Source: Clostridiaceae bacterium (GTDB lineage: Bacteria; Bacillota; Clostridia; Oscillospirales; Acutalibacteraceae). Taken from it: 19,573 nt of DNA. Both the position numbers and the translations under genes were made by a program. How positions within the stretch are numbered: the first letter of the stretch is position 1; each line of letters begins with the position of its first letter. Positions 14,044 to 19,573 of the stretch are shown here, one piece after another. Below the pieces are notes generated by a model. The model ran no database searches, had not been told where the DNA came from, and saw only the letters and a program-made list of their open reading frames with translations. The stretch spans positions 1 to 19,573 of the forward strand of contig JAEDGF010000034.1 of the NCBI GenBank assembly GCA_016297645.1. Direction: 5' to 3'.

Positions 14044-14184
14044 TTTTTGCAAGGCAGCCACGGTTTACCGAAGCTGATCGCCATCGGCGTGACGGTGGGG
14101 CTGCACTTATGGAAACGGCAAATACTGCTCTCCATTGCAGGCGGTACGATTTGTTATATGCTGCTTGTACAGTTTGTTTTTTGA
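14044..14184 (+). pseudogene. azlD: Remnant of azlD (branched-chain amino acid exporter small subunit), C-terminal end only
   Basis: From 14053 to the TGA at 14182-14184 the plus strand encodes 43 residues that match the C-terminal end of AzlD-family proteins: GSHGLPKLIAIG, then LHLWKRQILLSIAGGT and CYMLLVQFVF. AzlD is a roughly 105-residue membrane protein that works with AzlC in branched-chain amino acid export. Upstream, a TAG stop (14041-14043) closes the frame only three codons before the recognisable part. No start codon or ribosome site exists and the first half is missing. The fragment is therefore a non-functional relic, next to the ktrB promoter. The family match is from memory of conserved AzlD sequence. 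The remaining sequence, 14185-14323, shows no gene. Confidence 0.7.
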
Positions 14185-14323
14185 GAAAAAACTCACGAAA
14201 AAAAAATGTCGGGGCTTTGACAATATCTCAACTCACGCCGAAGCAGCGAATCGACATCTGCCGACATAAGATGGCATACAAACGGGTATTGACGCATTTT
14301 AATCACATAAATTCAACGCAATA

Positions 14324-14369
14324 AAAGAACGGGAGCTTGTCCGGACTGTACCGGCGGCTCCCGTTCTTT
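14324..14369. terminator. htpG terminator (bidirectional-type hairpin)
   Basis: AAAGAACGGGAGC (14324-14336) pairs perfectly with GCTCCCGTTCTTT (14357-14369). The 20-nt interior holds a CCGG/CCGG hairpin. On the minus strand CTTTTATT follows, on plus GTGTTTATTTTTG. It begins 21 nt after the htpG stop. Confidence 0.85.
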
Positions 14370-14389
14370 GTGTTTATTTTTGCTTATTT

Positions 14390-16285
14390 TTACATGAGCG
14401 AGCAGATGAGGGTTGAGAATTCAACGGGATCCTCTATGCTCATTCCGCCGATAAGGCGCGCTTCATTATAAAGAAGCTTTGCATAATCGGAAAGCTTATC
14501 CTTGTCCTCTGCATACAGTGTTTTGAGCTTTTCCGCAATCGGATGCTCTGCGTTGATTTCAAGAACAAGCTCTGCCTTTGCACCGTTATTGCCGGGCATT
14601 GAGTTGAGAACTTTTTCCATTTCGGCGGAGAGGAAGCCCTCGTTTGTAAGGCACGACGGGTGCGAACCGAGCTTGTGAGTGAATCTCACGGCTGAAACCT
14701 TGTCGCCCAGCGCCTCTTTCATTGCTGCAAAAAGCTCCTCGTTTGACTTGTTTTCGGTTTCGTTTTCCTCTTTTTCCGCGTCCGATTCGAGGTCGGCTTC
14801 GCCCGAGCAAATATTGACAAATGTCTTGTCATTGTACGACATGAGCATTCTCGCAGCGAACTCGTCCATATATTCGGTGAAGAAAAGAACTTCATAGCCC
14901 TTCGAGAGAGCCGCATCTACCTGCGGAAGCATTTTTGCCTTTTCGACAGACTCGGAGGCTGCATAGTAGATAGCCTTCTGTTCTTCGGGCATACGGGAGG
15001 TATATTCTTCAAGTGTTACGAATTTTTCCTCCTTTGACGACTTAAACATTATAAGGTCTTTAAGCTCGTCCTTGTCGGCACCGTAGTTGTTGTAAACGCC
15101 GAATTTGAGCGAAGCACCGAAGGCGGTGAAGAATTTTTCGTACGCTTCCCTATCGTCTTTCAGCAGTTTCAGAAGTTCGGTTCTTATCTTCTTCGAAATC
15201 GTTTTCGCTATGAGCTTCAACTGGTGGTCGTGTTGAAGCATTTCACGCGAAATATTGAGCGAAAGATCCTCGCTGTCGACAAGACCTCTCACGAAATTGA
15301 AATAATCGGGCAGCAGGTCGCCGCACTTCTCCGTGATAAGAACACCCTTCGAATAAAGACGCAGACCCTTTTCGTAATCCTTTGTATAGTAGTCAAACGG
15401 AGCATGGGACGGGATAAACAGAAGCGCATCAAATGTCGCGCTGCCCTCGGTTTTGGTATGAATCACCTTCAAAGGCTCCTCATAGTCGTGGAATGCGTCT
15501 TTATAAAAACTGTCGTATTCCTCTTTCGTAATTTCGGACTTGCTCTTCTTCCAAATAGGAAGCATACTGTTGAGAACGGTATCCGTTTCAACGGTTTCGT
15601 ACTCGCCCTCTTTGCCCTCGACGGGACGGCTTTCGGGCATCATCATTTTAATGGGGTATCTGATGTAATTCGAATACTTTTTAACAAGCGCGGAAAGAGT
15701 ATACGGTTCAAGATATTGACTGTAATTTACTTCGTCCGTGTCCGCTTTGATATGAAGCGTTATTTCCGTTCCGTGTCCTTCTTTTTCACACGAAGAAACG
15801 GTAAATCCGTCTGCGCCCTCCGACTCCCAGCAGTTTGCTTCCTCCGAGCCGTAGGCTTTACTTACAACGGTGACCTTGTCGCTTACCATGAAGGCTGCAT
15901 AGAAGCCTACGCCGAACTGTCCGATGATGTCAACATCTTTATTGTCGGCATTTTCGGTCTTGAAAAGCTGTGAGCCGCTGCGTGCGATAACACCGAGGTT
16001 GTTTTCAAGCTCCTCGGCGGTCATGCCGATACCGTTGTCGGTTATAGTTATTGTGCGAGCTTCTTTATCGGGGGCAATACGGATGAAAAGCTCCTCTTTT
16101 TGCTCCTCGGACGCCTGTTCGCTGTTATCGGTCAAAAGACGGAAACGCAGCTTGTCCTCGGCATCGCTTGCATTTGAAATAATTTCACGCAGGAATATTT
16201 CCTTGTGTGTGTAGATAGAATTGACCATGAGGTCGAGCAGCTTCTTTGATTCTGCCTTAAATTGTTTTTTCTTCATTTTACTCAT
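14390..16285 (-). CDS. htpG: HtpG, bacterial Hsp90 chaperone
   Basis: A 631-residue cytosolic ATP-dependent dimeric chaperone. The N-terminal GHKL ATPase domain has EIFLREIISNASDA with catalytic Glu34 and Mg-binding Asn38, nucleotide-binding Asp83 in TDNGIGM, and the lid glycine loop GQFGVGFY at 122-129. The middle domain has NISREMLQ (in LSLNISREMLQHD), and the C-terminal dimerisation region follows without an MEEVD tail, as expected for bacteria. Length is typical. The ribosome site is weak (GAAAGA directly before the ATG), and a second in-frame ATG lies three codons on. TTTGACAAAATATATCAAA just upstream is an imperfect palindrome, but I could not define a promoter. It appears to be a single-gene unit. 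Confidence 0.97.
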   Translation of the reverse strand: MSKMKKKQFKAESKKLLDLMVNSIYTHKEIFLREIISNASDAEDKLRFRLLTDNSEQASEEQKEELFIRIAPDKEARTITITDNGIGMTAEELENNLGVIARSGSQLFKTENADNKDVDIIGQFGVGFYAAFMVSDKVTVVSKAYGSEEANCWESEGADGFTVSSCEKEGHGTEITLHIKADTDEVNYSQYLEPYTLSALVKKYSNYIRYPIKMMMPESRPVEGKEGEYETVETDTVLNSMLPIWKKSKSEITKEEYDSFYKDAFHDYEEPLKVIHTKTEGSATFDALLFIPSHAPFDYYTKDYEKGLRLYSKGVLITEKCGDLLPDYFNFVRGLVDSEDLSLNISREMLQHDHQLKLIAKTISKKIRTELLKLLKDDREAYEKFFTAFGASLKFGVYNNYGADKDELKDLIMFKSSKEEKFVTLEEYTSRMPEEQKAIYYAASESVEKAKMLPQVDAALSKGYEVLFFTEYMDEFAARMLMSYNDKTFVNICSGEADLESDAEKEENETENKSNEELFAAMKEALGDKVSAVRFTHKLGSHPSCLTNEGFLSAEMEKVLNSMPGNNGAKAELVLEINAEHPIAEKLKTLYAEDKDKLSDYAKLLYNEARLIGGMSIEDPVEFSTLICSLM

Positions 16286-16408
16286 TCTTTCATTTTGATA
16301 TATTTTGTCAAAGGCAAAAGCTCCGGTGCAAAAAATGCCCGAAGCCTTGCTGCAAATGCATATAAAAAGAGAAAGGGGGTGTAAGGCTCCTGTCCTACCC
16401 TACGATGT

Positions 16409-16435
16409 ATAATTTACATCACATGTCTTAAAATA
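16409..16435. repeat. Operator-like inverted repeat between GH2 gene and htpG
   Basis: GATGTA and TACATC form a 6-bp inverted repeat with a TAATT centre (about 16414-16430). GTCT/AGAC follows nearby. No T tract follows the repeats, so it does not look like a terminator of the GH2 gene. It may instead be a protein-binding site for the htpG upstream region. Confidence 0.35.
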
Positions 16436-16455
16436 GACTTTAAAATGGAAATTAT

Positions 16456-18168
16456 TTACTCTTTCTCGATGGCTGCCTTACGGGAATTTACACTGCGGAA
16501 GAATTCCGGTTTGAATTTTGGTGTTCTGTCGTAATAATAAACACCATTTTGCTCCTGCTCAACATCGGTAAGCTGCGTATAGCAGAAGCCCATTATCTTC
16601 GGGCAATCAAGCAGCGCGTCCGTAAGCCCTTTGTATCTTGCCTTGTATTCATCCTCGCTGACGGGTGCGTCGCCGTAGCCCCATGCGTTGCCTTCTCCGC
16701 GGCTCCACTTTATTCCGCCGTACTCGCTCATAAACATTGGCTGACCGACCTTATAGTCCTGACGGTGGTTGCAGTGGTTTTCAAGCTCGTCAGTATCGCG
16801 GAATTTTTCAAAACGGGCGGTGAAAACATCGACCTTCTGCTCGTAGTCGTGAACATCGAAAATATCGGTTTCGACATGGTAATTTCCGCTTGTGTCAATG
16901 CACGGACGGGTTTCGTCCATCGCCTTTGTAGCGCGGTAAACAGTCGAAAGAAGCGGGTCAAACTGCTTGCAGCCGTGCTGATCCCATGTTTCGTTGAACG
17001 GACACCATCCGATTATCGCCGGGTGATTGAAATCTCTCTCGACCTCCGCGATCCATTCGGGCAGGAAGGAATAAATGCTGTCCGGACGGGTGTGGTCGAG
17101 TCCCCAGTTTGCATATTCACCCCAAACGAGATAACCCTCGCGGTCGCAGTGGTAGAGGAAGCGCTCCTCAAACACCTTCTGATGAAGTCTTGCACCGTTG
17201 AAGCCGCAGCTCTTGGAGAGAATTATATCGTTGTGCAGCGCTTCATCCGAGGGTGCGGTGTAAATACCGTCGGGATAAAAGCCCTGATCGAGTATAAGGC
17301 GCTGGAATACGGACTTGCCGTTGAGCATGAACTTATAGCCGTCCATCCATGCGTTGCGCAAGCCGAAATATGTTTTTATCCTGTCGTCGCCGAAGGAAAT
17401 AACCGCGTCGTAAAGTCTGCCGCAACCGACCTCCCAAAGGTGTTTTTCGGAAAGCACGATATTGCAGGAAAAGACACCGGAAGCGCCGCTTATCTCCGCA
17501 CTGCCCATAGACTTGCCCTCGTATGACGCTTCTATCTTCAAGTCGGCTTCCCCGTGCAGGATACCGGTAACGGCTACCGTGCCGGTTCTGTAATCGGGAT
17601 AAAATCTAAACGATTCAACATATGCTTTGGGTGTAAATTCAAGCCATACCGTCTGCCATATTCCGGTAGTACGCGTATAGTCGCACCCGTGAGAATAGTA
17701 AAGCTCGCTCTGCTTTCCTCTCGGGATAAGCGGGTCGCGGGTGTTGTCCTCGCAATAGACAGCGACTGTATTTTCGCCCTCGTGTACAAACGCAGTGATA
17801 TCAAATGCAAATGATACATAGCCGCCCTCATGCACGCCTGCTTTTTCGCCGTTTACGAAAACAGTTGTTTTATAGTCTGCCGCACCGATATGAAAAACGG
17901 TGCGCTTTGCCGCCTGTTCTGCGGAAAGAGAAAAGATGCGCTTATACCAAACGCCGTAAATAAAGTCCTTATGACCTATGCCGGAGAGTTCGGACTCAAC
18001 ACAGAAAGGAACGGTAATCTTCTTGTCGAAGGCATCGTCACTCTTGTAAATTTCTCTGGCTTCGCCGCTTCTGCCGTTATCGAAACAGAAAGCCCATTCG
18101 CCGTTAAGGTTCATCCAGTCTTTTCTTTCGAACTGCGGTTTCGGGTGTTCCGGCCTGGGAATACTCAT
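16456..18168 (-). CDS. GH2 family glycosidase (beta-galactosidase-like), cytoplasmic
   Basis: A 570-residue retaining glycosidase. An in-frame TTG at 18201 would add 11 residues, but ATG 18168 with AGAGGT 6 nt upstream is preferred. Domains: N-terminal jelly roll (about 10-180), Ig-like sandwich (about 185-270), and TIM barrel (about 280-560). Catalytic residues are present: acid/base Glu393 in CPFNETWDQHG and nucleophile Glu482 in MFMSEYGGIKW. The barrel end reads TQLTDVEQEQNGVYYYDR. The NxKG motif of beta-glucuronidases is missing, which argues against glucuronide substrates. No signal peptide is present, so the substrate is imported. Beta-galactoside is the default guess for this subgroup but not proven. 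It starts 29 nt after the G3E gene and is probably co-transcribed with it. Confidence 0.88.
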   Translation of the reverse strand: MSIPRPEHPKPQFERKDWMNLNGEWAFCFDNGRSGEAREIYKSDDAFDKKITVPFCVESELSGIGHKDFIYGVWYKRIFSLSAEQAAKRTVFHIGAADYKTTVFVNGEKAGVHEGGYVSFAFDITAFVHEGENTVAVYCEDNTRDPLIPRGKQSELYYSHGCDYTRTTGIWQTVWLEFTPKAYVESFRFYPDYRTGTVAVTGILHGEADLKIEASYEGKSMGSAEISGASGVFSCNIVLSEKHLWEVGCGRLYDAVISFGDDRIKTYFGLRNAWMDGYKFMLNGKSVFQRLILDQGFYPDGIYTAPSDEALHNDIILSKSCGFNGARLHQKVFEERFLYHCDREGYLVWGEYANWGLDHTRPDSIYSFLPEWIAEVERDFNHPAIIGWCPFNETWDQHGCKQFDPLLSTVYRATKAMDETRPCIDTSGNYHVETDIFDVHDYEQKVDVFTARFEKFRDTDELENHCNHRQDYKVGQPMFMSEYGGIKWSRGEGNAWGYGDAPVSEDEYKARYKGLTDALLDCPKIMGFCYTQLTDVEQEQNGVYYYDRTPKFKPEFFRSVNSRKAAIEKE

Positions 18169-18197
18169 GTTTTTACCTCTTTTTTTCAGATTTTTTA

Positions 18198-19139
18198 TCA
18201 ATAGAATGTTGCGACCTGTTCCTCGGGCGCTTCTGCGGGTTCGAGAGCGGTCACATTAAAAATGGGACCTATCTTGCCGTAAAGGCGCGAGAACTTTACA
18301 TCTATCACGGCGGTAACGGTGTACCACTCCCCGTTTTTCGCTTTAACTCCCTCCGGGAGCTTTGAAACCAATCCGCAGTAGGTAATGTCCGCTGCGCAGC
18401 AGGTCATTATATGTCTGCCGATAACACAGGTGCACGCCGGGAATTTTCCGTCCGTTGCGGCAAGTCCCTTAAACTTAACGGTCTTGCCCTTGTATTTTTT
18501 CATTTCCTCGGTGAGATCCCTGTAAAAAAGAGCATAGTCGCGGTCGGCAATCTCTATAGAGGACGCATTGACATCAAACGGAAGCGGGTCTTCGATTTCA
18601 TCGGGAGTCACTTTTCCGTTGACGGATTCATATATAATGTCGGAACGGCGTGTTATCGCACGGACGATTTTATGGAGCTGCATCGTGTCAAAGCCGTCCG
18701 GTACGCGGTTGAAAATGCAGACATCGCAGTCTTTGAGCTTGTCTACGACAAGGCTGCGCATATTTGCGTTATAGTTGAGGAAGGTCGGAGCGGCAAAAAA
18801 CAGCATATTCTGATAAGGTATCCACCCTTCGGGCATACTGTCGTAGAAGCTTTGCAGCTGCCACATTCCGTTATACTCGACCATAACTCTGACAGCGCCG
18901 CTCTCCTTCTGCCACGAAGCAAGAAGCTCCTCCGAGAGGTCGTCAACATCTTCAATTTCTTTTATCGTGACATTTTTGCCGGAGAAACGCGACGGGTCAT
19001 ATTCCGTTTCACCCTCCTCACAGAGGAGAAGAAGCGTTTTTTCACCGGAATTGAAGCGCTCGTCTTGAAGCGTATCCTGAATAAAGGTCGTTTTGCCGCT
19101 TTCAAGAAAGCCTGTAAATATATATACGGGAGTTTCCAT
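18198..19139 (-). CDS. G3E (CobW-like) GTPase fused to a YcgQ/TIGR03943-like C-terminal domain
   Basis: A 313-residue protein in two parts. Residues 1-200 form a P-loop GTPase of the COG0523/CobW class: Walker A TGFLESGKTT 9-18, Walker B VEYNGMW 88-94 and a guanine-recognition-like NRVPD 144-148. The family's CxCC metal motif is absent: the equivalent stretch has only Cys40 in LLLLCEEGE, and NRVPD departs from NKxD. Residues about 215-300 resemble the C-terminal domain of YcgQ/TIGR03943 proteins, with GKTVKFKGLA, IGRHIMTCCAAD (Cys247, Cys248) and a closing GEWYTVTAVIDV. Such proteins usually occur beside a UPF0718-type permease and a G3E GTPase. The gene follows the His-rich CobW gene after 14 nt. 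I infer a role in metal trafficking; the metal and partner are unknown. Confidence 0.8.
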   Translation of the reverse strand: METPVYIFTGFLESGKTTFIQDTLQDERFNSGEKTLLLLCEEGETEYDPSRFSGKNVTIKEIEDVDDLSEELLASWQKESGAVRVMVEYNGMWQLQSFYDSMPEGWIPYQNMLFFAAPTFLNYNANMRSLVVDKLKDCDVCIFNRVPDGFDTMQLHKIVRAITRRSDIIYESVNGKVTPDEIEDPLPFDVNASSIEIADRDYALFYRDLTEEMKKYKGKTVKFKGLAATDGKFPACTCVIGRHIMTCCAADITYCGLVSKLPEGVKAKNGEWYTVTAVIDVKFSRLYGKIGPIFNVTALEPAEAPEEQVATFY

Positions 19140-19153
19140 TTTTGTATCGCCCC

Positions 19154-19573
19154 TTATGCGCCGAACGCGTTTTTAATGTTTTCCTCGTTGAGCTTCGAGC
19201 CGATAACACAGAGTCTGCCTATTATTCCGGCGCTGCCCGTTCTGACATTGCTTTCGCCCGGAATATAGTCGAAGTGAATCCATGTGCCGTCAGTACCCTC
19301 AACTATGCCTTTTGCTCTGAGAATTACGCCGTATTCCTTCTCATCGCAAAGGTTATCAAGGATTTCTTCCAGTTCTTCCTTGGTGTATTTCTTTGTGGTT
19401 TCGGTACCCCAGCTGACGAATACCTCGTCTGCGTGGTGGTGTCCGTGTTCATGGTCGTGGCAGCCGCAGGTGCAGCCGTCGCCGTGGTGGTGATGATGCT
19501 CATGCTCGTCATGGTCACCTTCGTCGTTGTCGTGACAGCAGTGGTCGTGATCCTCATCATGGTCGTGGTGATG
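19154..19573 (-). CDS. CobW/G3E metallochaperone, C-terminal part only (window edge)
   Basis: The last 139 residues of a protein whose N-terminal GTPase domain lies beyond the window. The first 47 visible residues contain 20 His and 5 Cys (including the CTCGC cluster), mixed with Asp and Glu. This is a metal-binding loop typical of CobW-family zinc or nickel chaperones, and it sits just before the CobW_C domain. The following part reads DEVFVSWGTET, ending in GIVEGTDGTWIHFDYIPG and a terminal SKLNEENI, which fits CobW_C. With the GTPase 14 nt downstream it forms a two-G3E operon. The reading frame is fixed by the continuous open frame from the edge to TAA at 19154-19156. Zinc is the likeliest metal; this is inferred from family habits. 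Confidence 0.85.
   Translation of the reverse strand, partial: HHHDHDEDHDHCCHDNDEGDHDEHEHHHHHGDGCTCGCHDHEHGHHHADEVFVSWGTETTKKYTKEELEEILDNLCDEKEYGVILRAKGIVEGTDGTWIHFDYIPGESNVRTGSAGIIGRLCVIGSKLNEENIKNAFGA

Noticed and set aside
14022..14324. 100-codon plus-strand frame over the azlD remnant
   Set aside because: It is in a different frame from the recognisable AzlD end, begins without a ribosome site, and has no family features.
15224..15973. 249-codon open frame on the plus strand
   Set aside because: Antisense shadow of htpG.
16549..17526. 325-codon open frame on the plus strand
   Set aside because: Antisense shadow of the GH2 gene, whose catalytic motifs are intact on the other strand.
16456..18168. 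Beta-glucuronidase assignment for the GH2 gene
   Set aside because: The NxKG motif that recognises the glucuronate carboxylate is not present near the end of the barrel.
18169..18201. TTG start giving the GH2 protein 11 more residues
   Set aside because: The extra residues are a lysine-rich translation of the ribosome site region (AGAGGT), which serves the ATG at 18168.
18411..19268. 285-codon open frame on the plus strand
   Set aside because: Antisense to the G3E GTPase gene and the CobW end; no domain and no start signal.
19324..19560. 78-codon Thr-rich minus-strand frame at the window end
   Set aside because: It is an out-of-frame reading of the CAC/CAT-rich His loop of the CobW protein; the true frame runs open to 19154.
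19430..19560. Low-complexity GTG/CAT repeats as a possible tandem repeat or CRISPR-like array
   Set aside because: No regular repeat-spacer period; the pattern comes from His, Asp and Glu codons in a coding loop.

Overview
The window looks like chromosomal DNA of a low-to-moderate-GC Gram-positive anaerobe, most likely a gut-type clostridium (Eubacteriales/Oscillospirales). The grounds are a T-box leader, consensus sigma-A promoters with 17-nt spacers, strong AGGAGG-type ribosome binding sites, Trk/Ktr-type potassium uptake next to a KdpDE-like two-component system, and cytoplasmic GH29 and GH2 glycosidases. The genus assignment is inference. No CRISPR array, phage module, integrase or insertion sequence was seen.

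Layout, left to right. (1) The truncated 3' part of a CAU-anticodon tRNA (minus) with a perfect promoter. (2) A T-box leader (probable specifier UUC, Phe) controlling a plus-strand operon of phenylacetate-CoA ligase (paaK) and a double-ACT-domain protein, closed by a bidirectional terminator. (3) A minus-strand operon from about 7010 down to 2500: GlpA-like FAD oxidoreductase with a C-terminal [2Fe-2S] domain, NAD/FAD oxidoreductase, DUF1667 protein and a GH29 alpha-L-fucosidase-like enzyme whose His-His substrate motif is altered. (4) A Cys-rich YkgJ-like protein and a 51-residue amphipathic small protein whose roughly 168-nt leader is full of inverted repeats. (5) Two tandem plus-strand tRNA-Ser genes (UGA, GCU) followed by two strong hairpins. 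(6) A minus-strand potassium module: ktrB, ktrA, a small single-TM protein, a KdpD-like kinase and kdpE. (7) A 43-codon remnant of azlD. (8) htpG. (9) A minus-strand group of a His-rich CobW/G3E protein (partial, at the window edge), a G3E GTPase fused to a YcgQ/TIGR03943-like tail, and a GH2 glycosidase.

How the parts may work together. A Phe-type T-box turns on PaaK when tRNA-Phe is uncharged, which points to salvage of phenylacetate into phenylalanine rather than Phe breakdown. In the potassium module the KdpD-like kinase has lost the N-terminal KdpD domain and begins directly with a Usp domain. That domain carries an exact SxS-X20-FTAxY motif, the c-di-AMP signature described for staphylococcal KdpD. 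With no kdpFABC in the window, the two-component system seems wired to Ktr. A direct repeat with 11-bp spacing upstream of ktrB is a candidate binding site for its response regulator. The paired G3E proteins suggest a zinc or other metal trafficking operon whose upstream part lies beyond the window.
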